A stretch of 51,503 nucleotides of DNA from Fibrobacter sp. (GCA_024399035.1 JAKSID010000018.1:1-51503), one strand, 5' to 3'. Positions 40,188 to 50,550 are shown, counted from the stretch's first letter. Notes: generated by a model not told the origin, from the sequence alone. Translations and numbers: made by a program.

Positions 40188-43100
40188 ATGAAACGTAAAA
40201 ATTGGTCTGTAACGGCTCTTCTTGCATCTGCAGGATTGTTGGCTTCTTGGGGTGTTGCCCAGGAATCCGGCGATACTCCGGCCGTTGAAAACAATCCTCC
40301 GTCAGTGATGGGTATTCCGGGTGAATCTATTGACGAAGGTGGCAAGTTTGCTCCGATCAAGTTGGACCAGTATGTGTCCGACGACATGGACAAGCCTTCT
40401 CAGATTAAGTGGTCTGTTTCTGGCAACAAGAAACTCAAGGTGACCATTTCTCCGGATCGCATCGCTAAGATCGAAACCCCCGACCAGTACTGGAACGGTA
40501 ACGAAGACATAACCTTCGCAGCTACTGATACCAAGGGCGCTATCGGTTCTGAAACCGTGAACTTCAACGTGGAGTCCGTGAACAATCCTCCCGTGGTTAC
40601 TCAGATTCCTGACCAGACCATCGACGAAGGTAAGCAGTTCACCAAGATTCGTCTCGACGACTTTGTTACCGACCCCGACCATCCCAAGAACCAGATGCTC
40701 TGGGAATTCGACATCCAACCGGTGGGCAAGGATCAAGCCGAAGGCGACCTGAATGTTGAAATCGATCCGAACCGCGTTGCAACTATCGTGATTCCCGATA
40801 CCAACTGGTACGGTACTGCAAAGATTAAGTTCACAGCTACCGACGGCGAATACGCAAGCGATTCCAAGACCGCTACTTTCACTGTTAAGTCTATCAACGA
40901 TGCTCCGGTTCTCCAGAAGATTCCTGGCCAGACCATCGACGAAAAGAGCGAATTCGAATCCATCAGCCTTACAGACTACGTGAGCGATGTGGACGATGAC
41001 GTTTCCAAGATCAAGTGGACCGTCACTGGTGGTAAGGACCTTAAGATCGATATCGATAAGTACGGTTCTGCCAACATCAAGATTCCTAATGAATTCTGGA
41101 ACGGCTCTGAAACCTTTACCTTTACTGCAACTGACCCCGCTGGCGCTGCAGTAAGCACCAAGGCTACCTTCACCGTCAAGTCTATCAACGATCCTCCTGA
41201 ATTCGTTCAGGATGTTCCGGAACAGACCATCGATGAAAAGCAGACCTTCAAGCCCATTGAACTGGACAAGCTGGTCAAGGATCCGGATCACTCTTTCGAA
41301 CAACTTAAGTGGACCGCTTCTGGCAACAAGGACCTTAAGGTTGCATTCTCCGGCAAGACCGCTAACATCCAGATTCCGAACAAACTCTGGAACGGCTACG
41401 AATCCATTAAGTTCAAGGTTTGCGATCCGGCTGGCGCATGCGCTGAATCCGAAGCCTCCTTCACTGTGAACTCTGTGAACGATGTGCCGGTATTCGTAAA
41501 GACCATCCCCAATCAGACCATCGACGAAAAGAAGCAGTTCGTCAAGATCCGTCTCGACGAATTTGTCAAGGACGCCGACCACAAGAATTCCGAACTCTCC
41601 TGGGAAGCTGATGTTAAGCACCAGGGCAAGGAACCGGAATCCGGTACCCTCAATGTGAACATCGATGAATCCCGCGTGGCTTCTATTGAAATTCCGGACA
41701 CCTACTGGAACGGTACCGCTGTGGTGACCTTTACTTGCACCGACCCGGAAGGTGCTTCCATCAAGCAGGACGTTACTTTGACTGTAAAGTCTATCAATGA
41801 CCTGCCTGTGTTCACCAAGATTCCTGACCAGACTGTTGAAGAAAAGAACGAACTTTCTTCTATCGTTCTCGACGAATATCTGTCTGACCCGGACCACGAT
41901 ATCTCCAAGCTCAAGGTTGAAATCACCGGCAATAAGGATATCAAGGTCAACCTGAACCAGAAGACTCGCGAAGTTTCCTTCAAGACTCCGAACGAACTCT
42001 GGAATGGTTCTGAAACCCTGACCTTTACCGCTACTGACCCGGAAGGTGGCGTTGCCAAGACTCAGATGAAGCTTACCGTGAAGTCCATTAACGATCCTCC
42101 CGTTATGAAGGACATCCCGGAACAGAACATCAAGGAAAAGGAACAGTTCAAGCCTGTCGAACTGGACAAGTATGTCGAAGACCTCGACCATGCTAAGGAA
42201 AAGCTGAAGTGGACCGTTACCGGCAACCGTGAACTCAAGGTTACCATCGATCCGTCTCGCGTTATGAAGATTGTGCCGCCGTCTCCCCAGTGGAATGGTT
42301 CCGAAACCCTCACCATCAAGGTGACCGACCCGGAAGGCGCTACTGACGAACGCACTGTTTCCTACACTGTTGAATCCGTGAACGACGTTCCGGAATTCGT
42401 TAAGCAGGTTGCTCCCCAGACCATCAAGGAAAAGGGCCAGTTCCAGCCCATCAAGCTGGGTGAAATGGTTCGCGACCTTGACCACAAGCTCAGCGATCTT
42501 ACCTTCTCTGTCGACGTAAAGTCCACTATCAAGGGTAAGGAAGCCGGTCTCACTGTAGAAATCGATGCTCAGAACGTTGCAAAGATCATCATCCCGGATA
42601 AGCTCTGGAATGGTGCAGACGAAATCACCTTCACTGTTACCGACCCGGAAGGTGCAAAGGCTGTTTCTAAGGCTCTGTTCACTGTTCAGTCTGTGAACGA
42701 CGTTCCGACTCTCAAGAAGATTCCTGACCAGATGATTGAAGAAAAGCAGGAATTTGCTTCTATCAACCTTGCCGAACTTGCTGCTGACGCTGACCACGAC
42801 TTCAAGGATTTGAAGTGGACTGTTTCTGGCAACAAGGATTTGAAGATTGACATCTCTAAGGATGGGGTTGCCACTGTCAAGACCCCGAACAAGCTCTGGA
42901 ATGGTTCTGAAAAGGTTCTCTTCACCGTTACCGACCCGGAAGGCGCTTCTGCTAAGTCCGAAGCCGTGTTCACTGTGAAGTCCATCAACGATCCTCCTGT
43001 CATGAAGGACATTGCTAACCAGACCATCAAGGAAAAGGGTGAATTCAAGACTATTAGCCTGAACGACTTCGTTACCGATGAAGACCACGACAAGAAGAAC

Positions 43101-46100
43101 CTGAAGTGGACCGTTTCTGGCAACAAGGACCTCAAGGTTGTTATCGACGCTAACAAGGTCGCTACCATCTCTACTCCCAACAAGTACTGGAATGGTTCCG
43201 AACAGATCACCTTCACTGTCACTGACCCGGAAGGTGCTGCTGACAAGCGTACCGTGACCTTCACTGTTGAATCCGTCAACGACCTGCCTGAATTTGTCAA
43301 GCCCATTAAGGACCAGACCATCCAGGAAAAGCGTGAATTCGCAATCATTAACCTGAACGATATCGTTAAGGATCCGGACCACAAGGGCGATCAGCTTTCT
43401 TGGTCCTTCGATGTGAAGCCGGCTAAGGGCGCTCCTAAGAACTACACTCCGCAGCTCTCTGTAACTGTGGATGACCAGCGCATGGCTCGCATTGTTATTC
43501 CGGACAAGTACTGGAATGGCGCAGAACAGATCACCTTCAAGGTTGAAGACCCTGAAGGCGGCAAGGCTTCTTGCACCGCTCTGTTCACCGTTTCCTCTGT
43601 GAACGATGCTCCGACCATTGGCCAGATCAAGGATCAGACCATCGAAGAAAAGCAGGAATTCGCTGCATTCAACCTGGCTGAAATCGTTAAGGATCCGGAC
43701 CATGCATTCGACAAGCTTAAGATTGAAGTTTCTGGCAATAAGGACCTTAAGGTCAACGTCGCTAAGAATGGCGAAGTTACCGTTAAGACTCCGAACAAGC
43801 TCTGGAACGGCGCTGAAAAGCTGACCTTCACCGTTACCGACCCGGAAGGTGCTTCTGCTAAGGCTACCGCAGCCTTTACCGTGAAGTCCATCAACGATGT
43901 GCCGGTCATGAAGGATATCGTAAGCCAGACCATCAAGGAAAAGGGCTCCTTCAAGTCCTTCAACCTGGATGAATTTGTTGAAGACCTCGACCACCCGAAG
44001 AACAAGCTGAAGTGGAAGATCGAAGGTGCCAAGGAACTTAAGGTTGCTATGGACGCAAGCCACAACGTGTCCATTACTCAGCCGAACCCGTTCTGGCATG
44101 GTGCTGAAACTATCAAGTTCACCGTTGCCGACCCGGAAGGTGCAACTGATACCCGTACCGCAACCTTTACTGTTGAATCTGTAAACGACGCTCCTGTATT
44201 CGTTCGCGAAATCAAGGAACAGTCCATCGACGAAAAGAAGGAATTCGCAAAGATCAAGCTGGATGACCTGGTCAATGACCCGGACCACAAGAAGTCTGAA
44301 CTTTCCTGGACCTTCAATGTAAAGCCTGTTAAGGTTGGCGCTGCTGCTCCTGCAAAGGGCAAGAAGAAAGCCGAAGAACCGGCTCCTGCTGGCGAAACCC
44401 TGGCTGTGAAGATGGAAAAGGGCGAAGGCGGCGCACGCGTTGCTGTTATCGCTATCCCGAACAAGTACTGGAATGGTGCTGCAGACATTACCTTCACCGT
44501 ATCTGATACCGAAGGCGCAACTGCAAGCAAGACCGTCCGCTACGAAGTTCGTTCTGTGAACGATGCTCCGAAGATCTCTGAAAAGGCTCCGAAGGGTGAA
44601 ACCATCCGCGAAGGTGGCCGCTTCAAGACTATCGATCTTACCTCTCTCGCTTCTGACCCGGACCACAAGACTTCTCAGCTGAAGTGGAGTGTTTCTGGCA
44701 ACAAGCAGCTGAAGGTTGACATCCGTAAGGACAACACCGTTATCGTGGCTGTTCCCAACGACCAGTGGAACGGCAAGGAACTGGTAACCTTCACTGTTAC
44801 CGACCCGGAAGGCGCATCTGCAAGCCACAAGATGATGTTCGAAGTGACCCGCGTGAATGACGCTCCGGTACTGGTCAAGAAGATTCCTGACCAGAAGATC
44901 AAGGAAAAGGAAACCTTCGCTCAGATCAAGCTTGACGACTACGTCAAGGATCCGGATAACAAGCCCAGCGAACTCATCTGGACTGTTTCTGGCAACAAGA
45001 AGCTGAAGGCTGAAATTTCTCCGAGCCATGTGCTCACAGTCTCTGCTCCGGATAAGTATTTCTGGTGCGCTCCGGAATCCATGGTTCTCATGGTGAAGGA
45101 CCCGGAAGGCCTTGCAACTTCTCAGATCGTGACCTTCGAAATCACCTCTGTGAACGATGCTCCGATGATGAAGGATATTCCTGACCAGAAGATCAAGGAA
45201 AAGGGCCAGTTCAAGGAAATCGACCTGAACAAGTTCGTGAAGGATCCGGACCACAAGCTGGAAGAACTTTCTTGGACTATCAAGGTTGAAAAGGTTGGCG
45301 CTTCTGCCCCGGCTCCGGCTCCCAAGAAGGCTGCTAAGAAGGCTGCTAAGAAGGGCAAGAAGGATGCTAAGGTTGAAGAAGAAGCTCCGGCACCGGAACC
45401 TGTTGACGAATTCCAGATCGAAATCGACAGCAAGAATATCGCTCGCGTAAAGCTTGCTAACAAGTACTGGAATGGCGAACGCAAGGTTACCTTCGCTGTT
45501 ACTGACCCGGAAGGCGCTTCTGTTTCCAAGAGCTGCGTATTCACTGTTGAATCTGTGAACGACGCTCCGGAATTCAAGCCTGTGCCTATCCAGTCCATCG
45601 AAGAAAAGAAGCAGTTTGCTCCTATCGATTTGGCTAAGTTCGTTTCTGATCCGGACCACAAGTTCGAACAGCTGAAGTTCGAAGTTGCTCCGGGCCGCGC
45701 TCTCAAGGCTTCTATCAATGCTAAGAAGCAGCTCGTTGTGACTACTCCGGACAAGTACTGGTTCGGTACCGAAAAGATCAAGGTTGATGTCTTTGACCCG
45801 GAAGGCGCAAAGGCTACTCAGCAGATTACCTACGAAGTTACTCCGGTGAACGATTCTCCTGTAATCGGCAAGATTGCTGGTCAGAAGATCAAGGAAAAGG
45901 AAAAGTTCGAAATTGTTGACCTGTCCAAGGCCGCAACCGACCCGGATAACAAGCCTAACGAACTGAAGTGGACTATCACTGGCAACAAGGAACTGAAGGT
46001 TGACGTTAAGGGCAGCCGTGCTCAGATCCTGACCCCGAACCCCAACTGGTTCGGTAAGGAAACCTTGACCTTCACCGTTAAGGATATCGCTGGTGCATCT

Positions 46101-47519
46101 GCCTCTACCAAGGCTACCTTCGAAGTTACTCCGGTGAACGATCCTCCGACCCTCAAGCCGGTACAGCCGTTCGTTATCGAAGAAAAGAAGACTTTCGCTC
46201 CTGTGGACTTCTCCAAGTTCGTAAGCGATCCGGATAACAAGCTGGAAGAACTTGTCTGGACTCTGGACAACGAAACCCCGGCTTCCAAGGCTGCTAAGAA
46301 TGCTCCTGCAGCTAAGGGCAAGAAGAAGGGTAAGGCTGCTCCTGCTGCACCTGCTGTCAAGCACGAACTCCACTTCGAAATTAACGAAAAGGGCGTGCTC
46401 ACCGTCGAAATTCCGGACAAGTACTGGAACGGTTCTGAAACTGTAACCGTGAACGTATTCGACCCGGCTGGTGAAAAGGCCTCTGTTGATGTTAAGTTCA
46501 CTGTTAAGGCTGTGAACGACCGTCCGATCGTTAAGCAGATTCCTGGCCAGGAAACCCTGGAAGGCAAGTCCTTCAAGGCTATCAAGCTTGACCAGTATGT
46601 CACTGACCCGGATAACAAGCCGCACGAAATCAAGTGGAAGGTTACCGGCGCTAAGTTCCTCGCTGTTGAAATCAATGGCGGTCGCGAAGCTGTTATCCGC
46701 CCGAAGAAGGCTGACTGGTTCGGCGAAGAAACCCTGGTGTTTACCGCTACTGACCCGGCTGGTGCAATGGATAAGTCCATGGCTAAGTTCGTTGTCAAGC
46801 ACGTGAACGCAGCTCCGATTATGCGAGACATTCCTGACTACACCATCAAGGAAGATGACAAGCAGGGTGTTATCGCTGCTATCAAGCTGGACCAGTTCGC
46901 TCGCGATAAGGACCACCGTTTCGACGAACTGAAGTGGACCTTCACTGGCAACAAGTACCTGGTTGTTAAGCACGACAAGGCCAAGAAGATGGCATTCGTG
47001 ATGCAGCCCCATGAAAACTGGAACGGTAAGCCGGAACGCATTACCTTCACCGTGACTGACCCGGAAGGCGCTTCTGCAAGCAAGTCCGCTCTGTTCACCG
47101 TGATTGCCGTGAACGACGCTCCTGTTGCTAAGTCCCAGACTTACATGACCCAGGAAGGCGAAGCACTCAAGGTTTCTGCTTCTGAAGGTCTCATGTCTGG
47201 CGTGACCGACCCTGATGGTGAAAAGCCTGTTTCCGTACAGCTGGTTATGAAGCCGCGCAACGGTAAGATGACCTTGAACGAAAAGGATGGTTCCTTCACT
47301 TACCAGCCGAACAAGGGCTTCTCTGGCCTGGATGAATTCTCCTTCAAGGTGAAGGATCCGGGTGGACTCTACTCTCAGGTGACTACCGCCGAAATCAACG
47401 TGTCCTTCAAGATGAATGACCTCCGTGGCGGCAAGAAGGCCGAAAAGAAGGAAGAGCCCAAGGCTGAAGAAAAGGCTCCTGCAAAGGCAGACAAGAAGGG
47501 CAAGAAGAAGAGAAAGTAA
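40188..47519 (+). CDS. Giant secreted repeat protein: 22 cadherin-like modules plus basic tail
   Basis: 2443 residues. Signal peptide MKRKNWSVTALLASAGLLAS (ending WGVAQ), then 22 modules of about 97 residues. Each starts NDxPxxxxIPDQTIxEKxxF, has a DPDH or DPDN acidic site, a WTVSGNKxLKV strand, PNKxWNGSExxTFTVTDPEGA and ends FTVxSV. This is the bacterial cadherin/Ig-like 'tandem repeat' pattern, probably calcium-stabilised by the DPD sites. A different last module (QGEALKVSASEGL to PNKGFSGLDEFSFKVKDPGG) is followed by a Lys/Glu/Ala/Pro tail ending KKGKKKRK. Modules 2, 5, 8, 11, 14, 17 and 20 carry longer loops. No LPXTG, barrel or sorting domain is visible, so the anchor is unknown. A long adhesive fibre or matrix protein is the likely role. 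Strong codon bias implies high expression. Confidence 0.88.
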   Translation: MKRKNWSVTALLASAGLLASWGVAQESGDTPAVENNPPSVMGIPGESIDEGGKFAPIKLDQYVSDDMDKPSQIKWSVSGNKKLKVTISPDRIAKIETPDQYWNGNEDITFAATDTKGAIGSETVNFNVESVNNPPVVTQIPDQTIDEGKQFTKIRLDDFVTDPDHPKNQMLWEFDIQPVGKDQAEGDLNVEIDPNRVATIVIPDTNWYGTAKIKFTATDGEYASDSKTATFTVKSINDAPVLQKIPGQTIDEKSEFESISLTDYVSDVDDDVSKIKWTVTGGKDLKIDIDKYGSANIKIPNEFWNGSETFTFTATDPAGAAVSTKATFTVKSINDPPEFVQDVPEQTIDEKQTFKPIELDKLVKDPDHSFEQLKWTASGNKDLKVAFSGKTANIQIPNKLWNGYESIKFKVCDPAGACAESEASFTVNSVNDVPVFVKTIPNQTIDEKKQFVKIRLDEFVKDADHKNSELSWEADVKHQGKEPESGTLNVNIDESRVASIEIPDTYWNGTAVVTFTCTDPEGASIKQDVTLTVKSINDLPVFTKIPDQTVEEKNELSSIVLDEYLSDPDHDISKLKVEITGNKDIKVNLNQKTREVSFKTPNELWNGSETLTFTATDPEGGVAKTQMKLTVKSINDPPVMKDIPEQNIKEKEQFKPVELDKYVEDLDHAKEKLKWTVTGNRELKVTIDPSRVMKIVPPSPQWNGSETLTIKVTDPEGATDERTVSYTVESVNDVPEFVKQVAPQTIKEKGQFQPIKLGEMVRDLDHKLSDLTFSVDVKSTIKGKEAGLTVEIDAQNVAKIIIPDKLWNGADEITFTVTDPEGAKAVSKALFTVQSVNDVPTLKKIPDQMIEEKQEFASINLAELAADADHDFKDLKWTVSGNKDLKIDISKDGVATVKTPNKLWNGSEKVLFTVTDPEGASAKSEAVFTVKSINDPPVMKDIANQTIKEKGEFKTISLNDFVTDEDHDKKNLKWTVSGNKDLKVVIDANKVATISTPNKYWNGSEQITFTVTDPEGAADKRTVTFTVESVNDLPEFVKPIKDQTIQEKREFAIINLNDIVKDPDHKGDQLSWSFDVKPAKGAPKNYTPQLSVTVDDQRMARIVIPDKYWNGAEQITFKVEDPEGGKASCTALFTVSSVNDAPTIGQIKDQTIEEKQEFAAFNLAEIVKDPDHAFDKLKIEVSGNKDLKVNVAKNGEVTVKTPNKLWNGAEKLTFTVTDPEGASAKATAAFTVKSINDVPVMKDIVSQTIKEKGSFKSFNLDEFVEDLDHPKNKLKWKIEGAKELKVAMDASHNVSITQPNPFWHGAETIKFTVADPEGATDTRTATFTVESVNDAPVFVREIKEQSIDEKKEFAKIKLDDLVNDPDHKKSELSWTFNVKPVKVGAAAPAKGKKKAEEPAPAGETLAVKMEKGEGGARVAVIAIPNKYWNGAADITFTVSDTEGATASKTVRYEVRSVNDAPKISEKAPKGETIREGGRFKTIDLTSLASDPDHKTSQLKWSVSGNKQLKVDIRKDNTVIVAVPNDQWNGKELVTFTVTDPEGASASHKMMFEVTRVNDAPVLVKKIPDQKIKEKETFAQIKLDDYVKDPDNKPSELIWTVSGNKKLKAEISPSHVLTVSAPDKYFWCAPESMVLMVKDPEGLATSQIVTFEITSVNDAPMMKDIPDQKIKEKGQFKEIDLNKFVKDPDHKLEELSWTIKVEKVGASAPAPAPKKAAKKAAKKGKKDAKVEEEAPAPEPVDEFQIEIDSKNIARVKLANKYWNGERKVTFAVTDPEGASVSKSCVFTVESVNDAPEFKPVPIQSIEEKKQFAPIDLAKFVSDPDHKFEQLKFEVAPGRALKASINAKKQLVVTTPDKYWFGTEKIKVDVFDPEGAKATQQITYEVTPVNDSPVIGKIAGQKIKEKEKFEIVDLSKAATDPDNKPNELKWTITGNKELKVDVKGSRAQILTPNPNWFGKETLTFTVKDIAGASASTKATFEVTPVNDPPTLKPVQPFVIEEKKTFAPVDFSKFVSDPDNKLEELVWTLDNETPASKAAKNAPAAKGKKKGKAAPAAPAVKHELHFEINEKGVLTVEIPDKYWNGSETVTVNVFDPAGEKASVDVKFTVKAVNDRPIVKQIPGQETLEGKSFKAIKLDQYVTDPDNKPHEIKWKVTGAKFLAVEINGGREAVIRPKKADWFGEETLVFTATDPAGAMDKSMAKFVVKHVNAAPIMRDIPDYTIKEDDKQGVIAAIKLDQFARDKDHRFDELKWTFTGNKYLVVKHDKAKKMAFVMQPHENWNGKPERITFTVTDPEGASASKSALFTVIAVNDAPVAKSQTYMTQEGEALKVSASEGLMSGVTDPDGEKPVSVQLVMKPRNGKMTLNEKDGSFTYQPNKGFSGLDEFSFKVKDPGGLYSQVTTAEINVSFKMNDLRGGKKAEKKEEPKAEEKAPAKADKKGKKKRK

Positions 47520-47549
47520 TCTTCAACCTTCCTAAGGTTTAGTCCAATA

Positions 47550-47585
47550 AAGCCTCGCGATGCAAAAGTCGCGGGGCTTTTTTTA
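47550..47585 (+). terminator. Terminator of the giant repeat-protein gene
   Basis: AAGCCTCGCGA (47550-47560) pairs with TCGCGGGGCTT (47569-47579), one T-G pair, followed by a T run to 47585. Confidence 0.85.
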
Positions 47586-47656
47586 TGAGTGTTGAGAATT
47601 ACGCAAGGGATTCTCCGGATTGTCAAAGAAATGTGAATCCAGCGATAGGCGAAACA

Positions 47657-47697
47657 TATATTTTATGTCTAGGTGTTTGGGAACATTTTGTGTTCCC
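47657..47697 (+). promoter_or_regulatory. GH74 promoter element and leader inverted repeat
   Basis: TATATT at 47657-47662 is followed by a perfect inverted repeat, GGGAACA-TTTTG-TGTTCCC (47679-47697), just before the gene. It could be a regulator site or mRNA hairpin; it lacks a T run. Confidence 0.45.
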
Positions 47698-47724
47698 TGT
47701 ATTTGGATTATCATGGGATTACTT

Positions 47725-50535
47725 ATGAAAAATGGATTTTTGGGACTCTCTCTGATTCCTTTGTTGGCGGTTTCTTCCTTTGCCGTGGACAGTGCTTCTG
47801 ATTTTAACTGGAGTAGCGTAAGCATGGGTGGTGGAGGATTTGTTTCTGCCATTGTGGCATCTCCTCTAGAAAAGGGCCTGTTCTATGCTCGCACTGACGT
47901 TGGCGGAGCCTACCGTTGGGACGAAACCAGTGCCCGTTGGGTATCCCTCATGGACTGGGTGGATATTACGGAACGTGGCCTCCTGGGTGTGGAGGCCATT
48001 GCGGTGGATCCCAAGGAAGAAGGGGTGGTTTACATGATGACCGGTACCAGTTACTGGAATAATGGTAGAACCGCATTCCTCCGCAGTAAGGATCATGGTA
48101 ATTCCTGGGATATTCTTTATACTTGGGATGTGGACGGAACCAAGGGCGTTAAGGTAGAGCGCTTCGGTGCTCATGGTAATGGCATGGGCCGCGGTAACGG
48201 CGAGGCTCTAGCTATCGACCCCAATGATTCCAAAATCATGTTCTACGGCTCCAAGAATAAGGGCTTGTGGAAGTCTGAGGATAACGGAACCAGCTGGAGC
48301 CATGTGGATGCCTGGACGAAAGCCGCTGGATCCGACACAACCTGGAATGGTTCCGGCTTTAGCTTTGTGCAGTATGCGCCTGGCAGCTCCAAGAATATTT
48401 ATGCGGGTTTCTTGCGTGAAGGTACCGCAAAGAACAAAACCTTTGAAAACGTTTTTAAGTCGGAAGACGGTGGCGAGACCTGGAAGGCTTTGCCTATCCC
48501 CGACGAATTGCGCACTACCGCTGGTGGCGGCGTTGTTCGCTTGATGCCCCAGCGAGCTGTAATAACCAACGACGGAAGCGCCATGGTGGTGACTTTTGCC
48601 GATGGTGCCGGCCCTCATTCCATGGGCTGGGACGAAGGCTGGGGCCCGATTTGGGACGGCTTTGGTCGTGGAGCTGTGCTGAAGTGCGATTTGAAGACCG
48701 GTACGTGGACCGATGTCTCTCCCGAAGATAATCTGGACGGAAAGGGCGAGGCCAAGTACGACATGACGGATTACTCCAATACCAAGGAGTACGAATACAT
48801 TGCACCTTACGGAGGCATTACCATCAATCCCAATGATGACAAGGAAATGGTGGTGACTACGGAAGGTTACAACGGTCCCCAGTTCTGGTACAAGAAGGGG
48901 GAGGATGGTAAGGATGTCTGGAGCGACCGCTGGGGTTCCAATATTTTCCATACTACAGATGGCGGCGAATCCTGGGTGGCTTCTTTCCGTTATTACTGGA
49001 TGGAAGGCGGCGTGTTCCCCACGACACAGCAGATGGACGCCAATGGCATTGGCTGGATGCATGACGGTTCCATTCATTGGGCTGGTAGCGTTGCCATGGA
49101 TCCCTTTGACCATAACCGCGTGTTTGTGACTTCCGGTAACGGTATCTTCCGTACAGATAACTTGAATGACTATACCATCAAGAAGGCGGAAAATTCCTGG
49201 TCTTCCGATGAGATTACCATGAACCAGGTTTGGCATTTCAGCGCCCACGGTGTGGAAGAAACTGTACCCTTCGAAGTGGTAAGTATTCCCGGCGGTCCCA
49301 TGATTTCCGTCATCGGTGACTACGATGGTTTCCGTCACGAGGATATTTCCAAGTTCCCGCAGTACCGCCACATGACTGATGTTAGTGGCACTCCAGTCCC
49401 GCTGGGAACGACCCAGGGCCTGGCCTATGCGGCAAAGTCCGGCAAGTTGGTGAAGGTTGCTAATGCCCGTAAGTACGAGGGTAAATACAGTGATGTGCCT
49501 ATTGAACCGTTGCAGTTCTCTAGCGACTCTGGCCGTACATGGACTGTAGGCACCTACTGCAAACTTGACGAAAAAATTGCGAACGGTACTGCCGCCATTT
49601 CTACGGATGGGGACGTTGCACTGTTCGTTCCTATGGAAGGTAGTACTAGCGTTTTCCGTTACAGCAACGCTGCCTATACGGAGGTTTCTGGTATTGATAA
49701 TAGTTCTTTCGTTGTGGGTGATCCTGAAAATGCGGATGTATTCTATGCTTACAACAAGACGGAAGGCAAGTTCTACAAGAGTTCCGACAAGGGGGCATCC
49801 TTTGCAGCTGTAGGCACTCCTGGCAAGAGCGCCTTCAAGAAGTTCCGTGCCATTCCTGGCTTTGAAGGAGACCTGTGGCTACCTATTGCAGAACAGGATC
49901 CTGCAACGGGTCTAGGCGTAGGCGGCAGTCTGCAGCACTCCACCGATGGAGGCAAAACCTGGACTGCGGTGAAGGGCGTTGGCTATTGCGAGGCCGTCGG
50001 CTTCGGCGCACCCAAGACCAAGGGCGGCTATCCTGCGATTTATGTATTTGCCAAGGTGGGCGAGGTCACGGGCGTGTTTGGTTCTGACGACAAGGGCGAA
50101 ACCTGGACCAGGGTCAACGATGACGGCCACGAATTTGGCGGTCTTGCCAATGGCGAATTTGTCATGGGCGATATGAATACCTATGGCGTTGTGTACATGA
50201 GTACGGCGGGCCGAGGTATTGCTGTCCGCGCTCCTAGCAGCTGGAATATGGGTAGTTCTGAATCTAGCGGAACTACTGGTATGAAACCGTCGATTCCTGT
50301 CGTGGGAGAGGCCCGTGCAGTTTATGCCCACGGAAATCTGGAACTTTCCTTGAAGGGGACTGCCGCTAAGGTCTCTGTCTTTGACATGGCAGGCAAGAGG
50401 CTCAGTTCTCGCAATTATAATAGCTCCGTCAGCATTCCTGTAAAGGAACTAGTCCGAGCCAAGGGCAGTTACTATGTGCGTGTTGAATGCGGGAATCAGG
50501 TGCTGTTCAACAATAGGGTGATTATCGCTCGATAA
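47725..50535 (+). CDS. GH74-family xyloglucanase with type-IX-like C-terminal domain
   Basis: Secreted endo-xyloglucanase of glycoside hydrolase family 74. Signal peptide MKNGFLGLSLIPLLAVSSFA, then two seven-bladed propellers rich in BNR-type repeats (FKSEDGGETWKAL; HTTDGGESWVA; HSTDGGKTWTAV; GSDDKGETWTR). Candidate catalytic acids are Asp58 in ARTDVGGAYRWD and the Asp in GDYDGF (about residues 532-534). The last 80 residues (LELSLKGTAAKVSVFDMAGKRLSSRNY to SYYVRVECGNQVLFNNRVII) resemble the C-terminal sorting domain of type IX substrates. ATG 47725 gives the cleanest signal peptide; ATG 47713 is possible. Digests the hemicellulose that coats cellulose, complementing the GH5 enzyme. Confidence 0.92.
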   Translation: MKNGFLGLSLIPLLAVSSFAVDSASDFNWSSVSMGGGGFVSAIVASPLEKGLFYARTDVGGAYRWDETSARWVSLMDWVDITERGLLGVEAIAVDPKEEGVVYMMTGTSYWNNGRTAFLRSKDHGNSWDILYTWDVDGTKGVKVERFGAHGNGMGRGNGEALAIDPNDSKIMFYGSKNKGLWKSEDNGTSWSHVDAWTKAAGSDTTWNGSGFSFVQYAPGSSKNIYAGFLREGTAKNKTFENVFKSEDGGETWKALPIPDELRTTAGGGVVRLMPQRAVITNDGSAMVVTFADGAGPHSMGWDEGWGPIWDGFGRGAVLKCDLKTGTWTDVSPEDNLDGKGEAKYDMTDYSNTKEYEYIAPYGGITINPNDDKEMVVTTEGYNGPQFWYKKGEDGKDVWSDRWGSNIFHTTDGGESWVASFRYYWMEGGVFPTTQQMDANGIGWMHDGSIHWAGSVAMDPFDHNRVFVTSGNGIFRTDNLNDYTIKKAENSWSSDEITMNQVWHFSAHGVEETVPFEVVSIPGGPMISVIGDYDGFRHEDISKFPQYRHMTDVSGTPVPLGTTQGLAYAAKSGKLVKVANARKYEGKYSDVPIEPLQFSSDSGRTWTVGTYCKLDEKIANGTAAISTDGDVALFVPMEGSTSVFRYSNAAYTEVSGIDNSSFVVGDPENADVFYAYNKTEGKFYKSSDKGASFAAVGTPGKSAFKKFRAIPGFEGDLWLPIAEQDPATGLGVGGSLQHSTDGGKTWTAVKGVGYCEAVGFGAPKTKGGYPAIYVFAKVGEVTGVFGSDDKGETWTRVNDDGHEFGGLANGEFVMGDMNTYGVVYMSTAGRGIAVRAPSSWNMGSSESSGTTGMKPSIPVVGEARAVYAHGNLELSLKGTAAKVSVFDMAGKRLSSRNYNSSVSIPVKELVRAKGSYYVRVECGNQVLFNNRVIIAR

Positions 50536-50550
50536 GAAATTCATCTCTAA

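Noticed and set aside
40302..47012. A 2236-codon open frame on the minus strand opposite the giant repeat protein
   Set aside because: It mirrors the strongly biased codons of the repeat gene; the product lacks a signal, a start site and any domain. Open antisense frames are a by-product of this codon use, also seen opposite the transglycosylase, exbB, MFS and aminopeptidase genes.
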